IMG/VR virus record: IMGVR_UViG_3300031951_000598
Span: 1-35,812 of that record
DNA length: 35,812 bases
Direction: 5' to 3' (one strand)
Origin: a virus
In this document: piece by piece, positions 1 to 7,420 of the stretch
Position numbering within the stretch: the first letter of the stretch is position 1
Layout of the letters: each line of letters begins with the position of its first letter
The notes under the pieces: model-generated
What the model saw: only the letters and a program-made list of their open reading frames with translations
Told to the model about the DNA's origin: nothing
Database searches by the model: none
Program-made: the position numbers and the translations under genes

Positions 1-127
1 CCGGTGGAAACTATCCAACCTTCGAGCTGGGTTTTGAACCAAGTTCCGATCAACTTGTATTTATGAACAGAAGCGCATCGACATCCTATAACCACCGCTT
101 GGTAACGACTGCGCAGTATCGTGACCC
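1..127. repeat. Terminal direct repeat, left copy (circular-assembly overlap)
   Basis: These 127 bases are identical to 35686-35812. The copy lies inside a tail-fibre gene whose reading frame continues exactly across the seam. The length of 127 equals a common maximum k-mer size of short-read assemblers, so a circular-assembly overlap is more likely than a biological terminal repeat. Confidence 0.95.
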
Positions 128-1487
128 ATCGGCTTGGTATCACCTCGTCATTGCATACGACAGCAGCCTCGCCACAAGCACCGACCGCATCAAGATGTGG
201 ATCAACGGGGTGCAGATTACTTCGTTCTCAACCGCAACCTATCCGGCGCAAAATCTGGACAGCCAGTTGGCGAACAATACCTACTCGCAGCCCGCTGACA
301 TTGGCAGCTTTGCAAATGGAAGCAGGTATTTCGACGGCTACATGGCCGAGGTGAACTTCATCGACGGCCAAGCCCTGACGCCCAGCAGTTTCGGCCAGAC
401 CGACGCAACGACCGGCGTGTGGGTGCCGAAGAAGTACGCTGGCAGCTACGGCACCAACGGCTTCTATCTGAAGTTCGCTGACGCCTCTGCGGCCACCGCA
501 GCCGCCATCGGCAAGGACAGCAGCGGCAACGGCAACAACTGGACGCCCAGCGGCATCTCGGTGACCTCTGGCACGACGTTCGACCAGAGCCTCGACACGC
601 CGACGCTGGGTTATCCGGTCTGGTCGCCAATCGACAAGGCGACGGTGACGGTCAGCGAGGGCAACACGGCTGCGGTTCCGGCCGCCGATGTCCACGCCAT
701 CCGCGCCACGATGGCGTTGCCAGCGACCGGCAAATGGTACTGGGAAGTCGCCGTGTCTGCTTTGGGATACGGAACGGGTCTTGGCATTGCCGATAACGCA
801 TCCAACCTGACAGCCAACGCATCAAGCCCGGAAACTCGCACCTATCAGTTCGGTTCTTGGTTCAACTCGTTCAACGGTGGAGTTGTCCAGTATGGAACCA
901 ACCAAAATGTGCTTGGGGCAACCAACTGGACTGCCGCAAGCCAGCCCGCAGCCAACGACATCATCATGATTGCCGTCGATATGGACAACGGCTCGATGTG
1001 GGTCGGGAAGAACGGCACATGGTTCAATAGTAGCGGCACCGCGAACCCCGCGACTAACACGGACCCGCGTTGGACTGGCCTTAGTGGCACGACATGGTTT
1101 CCTTATATGTCGGGCTACGGTTCGGTAACGCCCGTCACCTGCCGCATCAATTTCGGCCAGCGCGCCTTCGCCTACACGCCGCCCAGCGGGTTCAAGGCGC
1201 TGAACACCGAGAACATCACCTCGACTGCGGTGTCCACCAGCGGCAGCTTCACCGGCAATGCGGCTGCAGATGGTCCGTTCATCTGGGCCAATGGCAACCC
1301 CGCCACGCTGACGATCAACGGCAATTCCGTCACGTTCGGCACGGACGCCGACAAGACGGCGGGCGGCTTCAAGCTGCGAACCTCGTCGGCCTCGTACAAC
1401 ACGAGCGGGACCAATAATTGGACCTCGACTGCCGGCAACCGTTTCGTGCAGAACAAGAAACCCAATAACGCCCAGGTGAACCCATGA
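1..1487 (+). CDS. LamG/SPRY-domain tail fibre or spike, C-terminal part (continues from 35460)
   Basis: This is the 3' part of a gene that starts at 35460 and crosses the circular seam; the joined product is 570 aa. The first in-frame codon here is at position 3. The N-terminal half of the joined protein looks like a LamG/concanavalin-like domain, with an AWYHLVIAYDS strand and a KMWINGV strand. A second beta domain resembles SPRY, with GKWYWEV, a GIAD segment and NGTWFN. Such domains bind glycans or proteins, which suits receptor recognition. The stop overlaps the next ATG (ATGA). The gene looks AT-richer than its neighbours in places (about 1-300 and 860-1060), as expected for exchanged host-range genes. 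Confidence 0.85.
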   Translation, partial: GGNYPTFELGFEPSSDQLVFMNRSASTSYNHRLVTTAQYRDPSAWYHLVIAYDSSLATSTDRIKMWINGVQITSFSTATYPAQNLDSQLANNTYSQPADIGSFANGSRYFDGYMAEVNFIDGQALTPSSFGQTDATTGVWVPKKYAGSYGTNGFYLKFADASAATAAAIGKDSSGNGNNWTPSGISVTSGTTFDQSLDTPTLGYPVWSPIDKATVTVSEGNTAAVPAADVHAIRATMALPATGKWYWEVAVSALGYGTGLGIADNASNLTANASSPETRTYQFGSWFNSFNGGVVQYGTNQNVLGATNWTAASQPAANDIIMIAVDMDNGSMWVGKNGTWFNSSGTANPATNTDPRWTGLSGTTWFPYMSGYGSVTPVTCRINFGQRAFAYTPPSGFKALNTENITSTAVSTSGSFTGNAAADGPFIWANGNPATLTINGNSVTFGTDADKTAGGFKLRTSSASYNTSGTNNWTSTAGNRFVQNKKPNNAQVNP

Positions 1488-1807
1488 GATACGCACTCCC
1501 CGACGGCCAGACCGTCCGCATCGACCAGGAGTTCGAAATGGGCGGCGTGCGGTATCCGTCCAACTGGCTGCGCTCCATGAACCACGACGAGCGCATGGCG
1601 TTCGGCGCGGTCGAGCTGCCGGAGCCCGAGCCGCCGGTGACGCCGTATGTCCCGACGGTGTTCGACGAGATTCGAAACCTGGAGGCGCTGATTACGCCCC
1701 GCCGACTGCGCGAAGCTGTGCTCACGCCGGAAGGCAAGGCGTGGCTTGAAGGCATCGAGGCGCAAATCTCTGCGCTGCGTCCGCCCAAGCAGGAGGTGGC
1801 ACCGTGA
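1484..1807 (+). CDS. Small protein downstream of tail fibre, possible fibre-assembly factor
   Basis: This 107-aa soluble protein begins with ATG overlapping the fibre stop. The N-terminus (MRYALPDGQTVRIDQEF, then GVRYPSNWL) resembles short phage proteins encoded just after tail fibres. A proline-rich hinge follows (PEPEPPVTPYVP), then a charged helical C-terminus. Its position directly after the receptor-binding gene and before the lysis genes suggests a fibre chaperone or accessory, but this rests on context only. No catalytic motif is visible. Confidence 0.7.
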   Translation: MRYALPDGQTVRIDQEFEMGGVRYPSNWLRSMNHDERMAFGAVELPEPEPPVTPYVPTVFDEIRNLEALITPRRLREAVLTPEGKAWLEGIEAQISALRPPKQEVAP

Positions 1808-1983
1808 ACGAGACCACAAAGCACGCAATCGACGCGGCATCGTTTGGCACTGCGGTTGCTACCGTGGCTGGATGGCTCCCTTCGCTCGCGGCGGTCTTCA
1901 CGATCATCTGGACCGGCATCCGCATCTACGAGACGAAAACCGTTCAGCACATCATCAGCCGCTTCCGAAAGCCCGCCGCGTGA
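1804..1983 (+). CDS. Small one-TM lysis-cassette protein, candidate holin
   Basis: The gene starts with GTG overlapping the previous stop (GTGA) and encodes 59 aa. One hydrophobic segment covers about residues 15-42 (TAVATVAGWLPSLAAVFTII is its core), followed by a basic tail ending RFRKPAA. The size, single membrane span and charged C-terminus are like small T7-type holins or similar phage membrane proteins. It heads a run of four membrane proteins in front of the endolysin. Another gene in the run (2609) is a better holin match, so this could be a pinholin, an antiholin or an accessory. Confidence 0.6.
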   Translation: MNETTKHAIDAASFGTAVATVAGWLPSLAAVFTIIWTGIRIYETKTVQHIISRFRKPAA

Positions 1984-1986
1984 TTG

Positions 1987-2136
1987 ATGGAAGCGCTGGA
2001 AGCTGTACTTAAGCTGTGGCCGCTTGCGATCGGCTTCATCACGCTCGTGATCGTGCTAGCGAAGCTAGACCAGCGCGTCCTCGTGATCGAGGAGAAGGTC
2101 AAGGCTCTGTTTGATCTTTGGAACAAGAAAGGTTGA
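1987..2136 (+). CDS. 49-aa one-TM lysis-cassette protein
   Basis: ATG lies 3 nt after the previous stop; an in-frame TTG sits just before it. Residues about 11-25 (WPLAIGFITLVIVLA) form a membrane span. A short amphipathic, probably coiled-coil tail follows (KLDQRVLVIEEKVKALFDLW). It is packed between two other membrane-protein genes, 2 nt before the next start. The family is not recognised; a role in lysis timing or envelope disruption is inferred from position. Confidence 0.55.
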   Translation: MEALEAVLKLWPLAIGFITLVIVLAKLDQRVLVIEEKVKALFDLWNKKG

Positions 2137-2138
2137 CG

Positions 2139-2609
2139 ATGCCGACGCAAGAGGAAAAGCAAGCTGCGATGAGCGAAGCGATGGCTGCATCCGCCTCTAA
2201 GAGCGCGCTTGTCGAGAAGGTCGTGTTTGCGGCCGTGCCTATTTTGTTCTCTTGCGTTGTTTACCTCATGACCTCGTTGAGCAGCGCGCACAACGAGATC
2301 ATCGTCCTAAAGGGCAAGATTGCGGTGGTGGTGAACGCCGAGAACAAGGCCATCCCGCCGCAGGGCACAACGATCGATATGGCGCAGATCCGCGAGAATC
2401 TGAACGACAAGATCGACCGCGTCGAACGTGACGCTGCGCTGTCGCGCGCCGCAATGACACTAGACCGTGAGCGCAGCATGGCGGCGATCGACAAATCCCG
2501 CCTCGACATGGCTGCAGACGCTGCGGCTGCAAGGGCTGCAATTCGCTACGAAATAAGCGCGCTTCGAGCCGAACTCGACAAGCGCATCGCGCTACTGGAG
2601 AAGAAGTGA
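2139..2609 (+). CDS. Membrane-anchored coiled-coil protein, spanin-like candidate
   Basis: The ATG at 2139 is chosen because AGAAAGG lies about 8 nt upstream; an in-frame TTG at 2118 would overlap the previous gene. The product is 156 aa. A short N-terminal segment precedes one membrane span (about residues 26-48, VVFAAVPILFSCVVYLMTSL), followed by about 100 charged, Ala-rich helical residues ending in LEKK. An N-terminal anchor plus a long periplasmic coiled coil is the architecture of inner-membrane spanins (Rz type). No partner outer-membrane lipoprotein was found, so the assignment is tentative. Confidence 0.55.
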   Translation: MPTQEEKQAAMSEAMAASASKSALVEKVVFAAVPILFSCVVYLMTSLSSAHNEIIVLKGKIAVVVNAENKAIPPQGTTIDMAQIRENLNDKIDRVERDAALSRAAMTLDRERSMAAIDKSRLDMAADAAAARAAIRYEISALRAELDKRIALLEKK

Positions 2610-3130
2610 TGGACCTGCTCAAGATCGTTGGTGCGGTTGCGCCGACCATCGCGACCGCCATCGGCGGACCGCTTGGCGGCATGGCGATGAAGGTCGTCGC
2701 CGACGTGCTCGGGCTGCCGGCGGAAAGCAGCGAGAAGGACGTATCGAAGGCGATGGCGGCGGCAACGCCCGACCAACTTTTGGCGCTCAAGCAGGCTGAC
2801 CAGGACTTCGCCGTACGCATGCGGGAACTCGACATCGACCTTGAGAAGATCTCCGCGTCGGACCGCGACAGCGCCAGGCGGCGCGAGGCGCAGGTGCGAG
2901 ACTGGATGCCGCGGGTGTTGGCTTTCGTCGTGGTCGCAGGGTTCATGGCGACGGTGTTCCTCGTGTTGCTCGGGTACGTCGATGGGATGAAGGACCCGTT
3001 GATGGCTACTACTGTCGGCACGCTGATCGGGTTCGTCAGCGCCAAATGCGAACAGGTCGTGGCGTACTATTTCGGCTCGTCAAGCTCGTCGCAGCAGAAG
3101 ACGCAGCTGCTGGCCGGGGGCAAGCAGTGA
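2609..3130 (+). CDS. Holin, gene-transfer-agent 3TM type
   Basis: This 173-aa protein starts with ATG sharing a base with the previous stop (TGATG). An N-terminal Gly/Ala-rich hydrophobic stretch (about 5-35) is followed by a charged helix with a ...ARRREAQVRDWMPR... segment. Two further spans follow (about 101-120 and 130-150). This layout and the Asp-x-x-Pro entry into the second span match the GTA_holin_3TM family, which makes holes in the inner membrane to release endolysin. The Ser/Gln-rich tail is unremarkable. It directly precedes the muramidase gene. Confidence 0.8.
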   Translation: MDLLKIVGAVAPTIATAIGGPLGGMAMKVVADVLGLPAESSEKDVSKAMAAATPDQLLALKQADQDFAVRMRELDIDLEKISASDRDSARRREAQVRDWMPRVLAFVVVAGFMATVFLVLLGYVDGMKDPLMATTVGTLIGFVSAKCEQVVAYYFGSSSSSQQKTQLLAGGKQ

Positions 3131-3657
3131 CCGCGGCAACGTGGCCGCAGGCCTTTGCCTCGCTCCTCAAGCACGAGGGCGGATACGTCAACCATCCAAG
3201 CGACCCCGGCGGCCGCACCAACCTGGGCGTCACGCAACGTGTCTGGGAAGAGTGGGTCGGCCACCCAGTCGACGAGGCCGCCATGCGCGCGCTGACACCT
3301 GCAATGGTGGAGCCGCTCTATCGCAAGCGGTACTGGGACAAGATCCGCGGCGACAACCTGCCGGCCGGCATCGATCTGGCGGTTATGGACTACGCGGTAA
3401 ACAGCGGCCCGGGCCGGGCGGCGAAGACATTGCAGGAGGCCGTCGGCATCGCTGCGGATGGGTCAATTGGGCCGAAAACGCTGGCGGCGGTGTCTGACGC
3501 AGACGCCCTGACGGTCATCGGCGAGATCTGCAACCTGCGCCTCGCGTTCCTCCGATCGCTTCCAACTTGGCCGACCTTTGGCAAGGGCTGGTGGGCTCGC
3601 GTCGAGAACGTGCGTAAGGAGGCGTCGTCGCTGGCGCGTCACCCCTCGCAGGAATAG
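3127..3657 (+). CDS. Endolysin, GH108 N-acetylmuramidase with peptidoglycan-binding C-terminus
   Basis: The start is taken as GTG overlapping the holin stop (GTGA), giving 176 aa. The N-terminal motif LKHEGGYVNHPSDPGGRTN is diagnostic of glycosyl hydrolase family 108, with Glu17 in EGGY as the catalytic acid. The C-terminal half contains DGSIGPKTLAAV, typical of the PG_binding_3 domain that follows GH108 enzymes. No signal peptide or SAR anchor is seen, so the enzyme should depend on a holin for export. It ends the late transcription unit and overlaps the convergent gene on the other strand by 19 nt. Confidence 0.92.
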   Translation: MTAATWPQAFASLLKHEGGYVNHPSDPGGRTNLGVTQRVWEEWVGHPVDEAAMRALTPAMVEPLYRKRYWDKIRGDNLPAGIDLAVMDYAVNSGPGRAAKTLQEAVGIAADGSIGPKTLAAVSDADALTVIGEICNLRLAFLRSLPTWPTFGKGWWARVENVRKEASSLARHPSQE

Positions 3658-4187
3658 ACCGTTTCAGACCGGCGCAGCTTGCACCACTCCAGTTTGGTCG
3701 TGAACGAGGCGTCGCGGAACAGCACCCGGTTGGTCGGCTGGATCGTCAGGCGACCGCGCTGCGTTCGCATGAACATGAACTCCTTGGCCTGCGCCGGCGC
3801 GTGCGTATAGGCGTCGCTCACCGGGATGGCGGTGAACAGGTAATCCGCGGCTAGCTCGTCATCAGCCGCCCGCACGATGGCGTCAAGGCCGTCGAGGTAG
3901 TCGTAGATGTGCAGCGAGAACTGCGAGCCATAGCAGTCCCATGTTTGCGCGTCCTTGATCGTCCAAGGTGGCGGGTCGTCGCAGAACGCCAGCGCGTGGG
4001 GCGGCAGGTCTCGGTAGACCGCGCCGCATTCCAGCAGCACCGTGCAGCCCCATGCGCGGCCAGGATGACTATGCAGGCCGAACCAGACCGCCGGCAGCCA
4101 TTCGTCGGCGTCGTAGCCGAGGAATGCGCCGTTGACCGAGACGTACTGGTGGCGCGGCAGGCTGCCGCTGGCGGTGAACAGGGTCAT
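3639..4187 (-). CDS. Hypothetical protein, distal gene of leftward early operon
   Basis: The start at 4187 is supported by GGGAGG 7-8 nt upstream and by ATGA overlap with the tiny gene before it. The 182-aa product is soluble and aromatic-rich, with several Trp, Cys and His residues (ADEWLPAVWFGLHSHPGRAWG, then CTVLLECGAVYRDLPPHAL). No family is recognised. A metal-binding or beta-barrel enzyme fold is possible but not shown. It is last in an operon containing RecE/RecT-like genes. Confidence 0.7.
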   Translation of the reverse strand: MTLFTASGSLPRHQYVSVNGAFLGYDADEWLPAVWFGLHSHPGRAWGCTVLLECGAVYRDLPPHALAFCDDPPPWTIKDAQTWDCYGSQFSLHIYDYLDGLDAIVRAADDELAADYLFTAIPVSDAYTHAPAQAKEFMFMRTQRGRLTIQPTNRVLFRDASFTTKLEWCKLRRSETVYSCEG

Positions 4188-4267
4188 GGCATCGCCTCCC
4201 AGAACGCGCACACCCACATCGCCAAGTAAGCTGCGACCGCTATCGTTTTGACGCACGCCCTGCTCAT
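4184..4267 (-). CDS. 27-aa predicted membrane micropeptide
   Basis: This short frame (MSRACVKTIAVAAYLAMWVC then AFWEAMP) exactly fills the space between two genes. Its ATG overlaps the upstream stop and its stop overlaps the downstream ATG, both as ATGA. Almost the whole peptide is one hydrophobic helix. Double coupling is hard to explain by chance in a compact operon, but no homology is known and the Shine-Dalgarno is weak. Confidence 0.5.
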   Translation of the reverse strand: MSRACVKTIAVAAYLAMWVCAFWEAMP

Positions 4268-4599
4268 TTCTGAGCACTCTTTTGAACATGCGTTATTTTT
4301 GGCGGTGGAAGGCGAAAGAGTGCAGTCCTCCATTGCCCGTCGACGACGCGATACTGCGTATCCCGATGCATTGCATCTAGGCTGATTGCAATCGTGTCGA
4401 TTTGCGTGACCGTTGGCATCAACGCTTTTGCGGCGGCGATTGCGCCGCGCATGTCGGTGCAGGACAGCTCGCTGATGAATATCTCAACATGCGTCGCGCT
4501 CCTCACCCTGATGGAATTGCAGTAACAAAGAAGCGTATCGCTCCAATAGAACGTTCCGTGCGGCGTTTTGATGCTGTCGCCTTCATATTCCGTGCTCAT
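4264..4599 (-). CDS. Hypothetical 111-aa protein
   Basis: ATG at 4599 has a strong purine-rich ribosome site (AGGGAGGAAGAAG) just upstream and lies 2 nt after the previous stop; longer in-frame starts would run into that gene. The protein begins MSTEYEGDSIKTPHGTFYWS and reads as a small alpha/beta domain with a hydrophobic AIAAAKALM helix. It does not match a family known to me. Its stop overlaps the start of the micropeptide at 4267. Confidence 0.7.
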   Translation of the reverse strand: MSTEYEGDSIKTPHGTFYWSDTLLCYCNSIRVRSATHVEIFISELSCTDMRGAIAAAKALMPTVTQIDTIAISLDAMHRDTQYRVVDGQWRTALFRLPPPKITHVQKSAQK

Positions 4600-4601
4600 C
4601 G

Positions 4602-4793
4602 TCACTTCTTCTTCCTCCCTCGGTATGGGTTGTCCTTCAGATAGCCGGGGCTGACGTTGCCCTCCTCCCACGCCTCGGCCATGCGGCGGCGGATGATACG
4701 GTCGATGCGGTTGGCGAGATGGTGCTTGCCGACGAGGCCAAGCCCCTCGGTGGCATTAGCTACCCTTTCGCCATCGGTCTTGCGGCGGGTCAT
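4602..4793 (-). CDS. Small basic protein, 63 aa
   Basis: ATG overlaps the upstream stop (ATGA). The product is strongly basic (MTRRKTDGERVANATEGLGL, a central RIDRIIRRRMAEAWEEG helix, and a GRKKK tail), suggesting nucleic-acid or protein binding. It lacks a recognisable fold signature. It sits in a series of short early genes, which in phages often encode host-modifying proteins; that is inference only. Confidence 0.65.
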   Translation of the reverse strand: MTRRKTDGERVANATEGLGLVGKHHLANRIDRIIRRRMAEAWEEGNVSPGYLKDNPYRGRKKK

Positions 4794-5116
4794 GACGGCC
4801 TCTTGAGCGGCTCGTGCAGGCGCTCTAGCCCTGCGGGTCGAGGCCCATCGCGGTCAAAGACAAGGCTGTCAAGTTTCTGCATCGCCTGCCGCACGAAGTG
4901 CGCCATCTCGGCTGAGCCGCCCATCTGGAACTTGCCCGCCTTCATCGCGCCGCCGAGCGTTGTCAGATATTCGCGGGCCGCGTCTCGTAGCGCATCGCGC
5001 TCTGCCCGCAGCCGCTCGATCTCGTCGGCCGCGTCGAGCATCGCCTGTCGGGCTTTTAACGGCTTGTCGTTGATATGCGCGTGGCGAGCAAGCCGCGCCA
5101 CGATGTCGGCGCTCAT
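4790..5116 (-). CDS. Coiled-coil hypothetical protein, 108 aa
   Basis: The protein starts MSADIVARLARHAHINDKPL and has a long helical heptad-like stretch (ADEIERLRAERDALRDAAREY), typical of the many small phage proteins annotated only by an EIERLRAERD coiled coil. The C-terminal half has a short Gly-rich turn and another helix. Both ends overlap neighbouring genes by ATGA. No enzymatic motif is visible; self-association is likely. Confidence 0.7.
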   Translation of the reverse strand: MSADIVARLARHAHINDKPLKARQAMLDAADEIERLRAERDALRDAAREYLTTLGGAMKAGKFQMGGSAEMAHFVRQAMQKLDSLVFDRDGPRPAGLERLHEPLKRPS

Positions 5117-5328
5117 CGTCCGTCCTCCATTTCCACGACCGCCAGCCCGGCGGCCTCGATTGCAATCAGCATCTCCTCGACCTCGGCCAGCACCTCGTCG
5201 CGCGCGTTCTGCGACAGGCCATCCCAGTCAGCGATGCCGGTCATCCGGCGGCCATCAACGACCAAGACGGCGTTCCACCGCTCGCGGGCGATGCGGGTGG
5301 CCCTGTCATGCGCGCGGTGGTCGGTCAC
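5113..5328 (-). CDS. Hypothetical 71-aa protein
   Basis: GTG at 5328 is chosen because it overlaps the stop of the small membrane protein upstream (GTGA); an in-frame start at 5436 would bury that gene. The residues include RERWNAVLVVDGRRMTGIAD and an acidic helix (DEVLAEVEEMLIAIEAAG). The family is not recognised. The ATGA overlap downstream keeps it in the operon. Confidence 0.6.
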   Translation of the reverse strand: MTDHRAHDRATRIARERWNAVLVVDGRRMTGIADWDGLSQNARDEVLAEVEEMLIAIEAAGLAVVEMEDGR

Positions 5329-5483
5329 CGCATCACCGCCAACACGATCACGACGCCGCCGGTCATCGCGCCGAGGATCGCGGAGACCATGAGGTAGACC
5401 GCCGGGCCTTTCGCCCAGCGGTCCTCTTCCATCCACCCGAACGCCTCTCCAGCGGCGCGGATGTGCGGGTTCTCGTCTCTCAC
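5325..5483 (-). CDS. 52-aa single-span membrane protein
   Basis: GTG at 5483 overlaps the recT stop (GTGA), and the stop overlaps the next GTG in the same way. The N-terminus is charged (RDENPHIRAAGEAFGWMEED). The C-terminus is a membrane helix (AVYLMVSAILGAMTGGVVIV then LAVMR). The size and topology fit a small envelope-targeted early protein. No homologue is recognised. Confidence 0.6.
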   Translation of the reverse strand: MRDENPHIRAAGEAFGWMEEDRWAKGPAVYLMVSAILGAMTGGVVIVLAVMR

Positions 5484-6412
5484 CCCGCCACCTCGGCCAC
5501 CCGGCGGCGGCTCTCCTCCATGATGCGCTCGTGCGCCTCGGCGCTGGCCGCGCTGATGTCGTCCAGGTTGCCGCGCTGCGCGAGCATCACGCGGTCGATG
5601 TCCTTGACCGTCTGGGCCTTGCGGATCGCCGCGACGATGGCGCGGGCGCGCTCGGCCAGCTCCTGCGGGAGTGCGCCTGTCGGGGCGTCCGGGGACGCTG
5701 CAGCCGGGGAGTCTGCATCCGACGCGGCAGGCGCGGTGTTGTCGGCCTCTTGTTCGGTGGCATCGAGGAGGGCGTCCATCGCCTGCGTGACTGCGGCGAG
5801 CGGCGACGAAGCGGGGGGCGGAGTGATGTCGATCGCGCCGGACGGGCCGCGCGCCTGCGAGTAGTCGATCTCGTCCGCGACCGGCAGGCCCATCATGACC
5901 TCGGGCGCGAACAGCCGGATCAGCATCGTCGCGCTGCGGTACCGCAGCATCTGGTCGGGCATGGTCCGGTACTTCGGATTCTTCGTCCAGCCCTCGGCCT
6001 CGGCCATCGCCATCGACGCCGTCGCCTCGACCGGCTCGCCGCTGTCGGCCAGGGTGGCCACCGCGGTCACGCGCAGGTTCTTGCCTTCGCCCTCAACGCG
6101 CCAGTTGATGCGCCGCGCGAACACGCCCGATCGGTTGGCCTTCGCGATCATGTAGGTGGCCGACCAGCCCGCGCGCCCGCTGACGAAATAGATGTTCTGG
6201 AGCACGACCAGCGGCTCCTCGCGCGTGCGCTTGGCGATCGCGTAGGCGATGAGGCAGTCGGCCATCTTGCCGCGCAGGTGCGGCGGGACGAGTTCGCTGG
6301 CGGCGAACATCTTGGCGACGCGCTGCGAATGCTCGAAATGCGCCGGCGCCAGCGGATCGTAGTCCGTCGTGACTGCGGGCAGGTTCACGATGTTGTTTGC
6401 GATGTCGGTCAT
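5480..6412 (-). CDS. recT: RecT-family single-strand annealing protein
   Basis: The 310-aa product carries the RecT signature around residues 143-181: TKNPKYRTMPDQMLRYRSA followed by RLFAPEVMMGLPVADE. The N-terminal half has the beta strands and EPLVVLQNIYFVSGRAGWSA segment usual for the family. After about residue 190 a low-complexity Ala/Pro/Asp linker (to about 245) leads to a helical tail. RecT proteins anneal complementary single strands and work with a partner exonuclease, encoded here immediately upstream with ATGA overlap. They support phage recombination and concatemer formation. Confidence 0.92.
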   Translation of the reverse strand: MTDIANNIVNLPAVTTDYDPLAPAHFEHSQRVAKMFAASELVPPHLRGKMADCLIAYAIAKRTREEPLVVLQNIYFVSGRAGWSATYMIAKANRSGVFARRINWRVEGEGKNLRVTAVATLADSGEPVEATASMAMAEAEGWTKNPKYRTMPDQMLRYRSATMLIRLFAPEVMMGLPVADEIDYSQARGPSGAIDITPPPASSPLAAVTQAMDALLDATEQEADNTAPAASDADSPAAASPDAPTGALPQELAERARAIVAAIRKAQTVKDIDRVMLAQRGNLDDISAASAEAHERIMEESRRRVAEVAG

Positions 6413-7278
6413 GCTGCGTACTCCCTCTGGATGCTGGTTGCGATCTCGTTGGCCGCCCAGAACGGGAGGCCAATTTCAAAAACACCGACGGTGTAGCCCG
6501 GCCAGTCTTGCGACGCAACGCTTTTCGCGAAGCGGCGCAGGATCTGGCGCAGCTGCTGGTCAGCGGCGCTGGCGGCCTCGGCGCTGAGCGCGGCGACGTA
6601 GCCCAGATGCGGGGCGTTGCTGCCGACGACCATGAAGGCGTGCGAGGGCCGCTGGACGCCGAGCAACCCGGCGACGAGGCGGAACATCGCGTCGCCCAGG
6701 TCGTAGCGGAGATTGGCGCAGGTGCGCCGCCATGCGTTCGGCGCGGGGTTCGCGGTGGTCTTGAGGTTCACCGCCAGCCCGGCCCTGCCGATCCACAGGT
6801 CGGGACGGCACAGCAGCGTCAGGCCGGTTTCCTCGTCCTTCGCGATCATCGTGACCTCGGCCCGGCCGCCGGCCTCTAAGAGGCGGCGGGCGTCGGGCTG
6901 GGCCATGAGCGCGTCGCGCATCGAGATGATCTGCATGTGCGCGTCGAAGCTGATGATTGACCGGCCCTCCTGCGCGTCGCGCCACGCCCGGCCCTCGCGC
7001 GTCGAGAAGTTGAGGCCCTCGGGCTTGATCGCGTAGCGGTCGCGGAAGGCGTCGGCACCCTCCAGGATGTAGCAGTGCGCGGCGGTGCCGAGCGTCATCG
7101 CGGGCGTGCTGTCCGACTGGATGCGATCCGGGTTACCGCGCCAGAACGCGAAGGCGTGAGCCGGGCACTCGGTTTCGTAGGCGACGAGGTCGCTGCCGCT
7201 GACCGCCGGGGCCGGAATGCCGGTGCCGGACAGGTAGGTGGCGAAGTCGATGTCGTGGTGGATGCCTTCAGCGATCAC
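6409..7278 (-). CDS. RecE-like exonuclease (PD-(D/E)xK, DUF3799-type), with altered active-site residue
   Basis: This 289-aa protein starts with GTG. It has the RecE/DUF3799 landmarks: LGTAAHCYILEG (His68), Glu141, CRPDLW (Asp160) and NLKTT (Lys173). These correspond to the His, Asp and Lys of the E. coli RecE nuclease site. At residue 171 the expected Asp of Asp-x-Lys is Asn (codon AAC). The downstream motif usually written Y-x-x-Q-x-A-x-Y appears as YDLGDAMF, so its Gln is Gly195. It lies directly before recT, the usual exonuclease/annealase pairing. The family call is firm; full catalytic competence is doubtful from sequence. Confidence 0.82.
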   Translation of the reverse strand: MIAEGIHHDIDFATYLSGTGIPAPAVSGSDLVAYETECPAHAFAFWRGNPDRIQSDSTPAMTLGTAAHCYILEGADAFRDRYAIKPEGLNFSTREGRAWRDAQEGRSIISFDAHMQIISMRDALMAQPDARRLLEAGGRAEVTMIAKDEETGLTLLCRPDLWIGRAGLAVNLKTTANPAPNAWRRTCANLRYDLGDAMFRLVAGLLGVQRPSHAFMVVGSNAPHLGYVAALSAEAASAADQQLRQILRRFAKSVASQDWPGYTVGVFEIGLPFWAANEIATSIQREYAA

Positions 7279-7420
7279 TGGTCGTCTCCCTCTTGAGCTG
7301 GCGGTGGACCCAGCCGCGCAGGGCGGCGAGGCGGGACTGTTTCTTTCCGCGCGGGGCGTGGGCCGCGCGCTTGATCATGCTGCGGTAGGTCCGCAACAGC
7401 TTGCGGCGTTCGCTGGTCAT
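7268..7420 (-). CDS. Small basic protein, 50 aa
   Basis: ATG at 7420 overlaps the upstream stop (ATGA), and the end overlaps the recE-like start by 11 nt. The product is highly basic and helical (MTSERRKLLRTYRSMIKRAA, later KKQSRLAALRGWVHRQLKRE), which suggests nucleic-acid binding. Its tight overlap with the nuclease gene suggests coupled expression. No family is recognised. Confidence 0.6.
   Translation of the reverse strand: MTSERRKLLRTYRSMIKRAAHAPRGKKQSRLAALRGWVHRQLKRETTSDR

Noticed and set aside
1-127. Biological direct terminal repeat as in T7
   Set aside because: Seam is mid-gene with the frame kept, length equals a k-mer value, and the genome lacks a T7-type polymerase or primase module.
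5531-6496. 321-aa plus-strand frame opposite recT
   Set aside because: RecT motifs on the minus strand are clear; the opposite frame is Arg/His/Gly-rich shadow.
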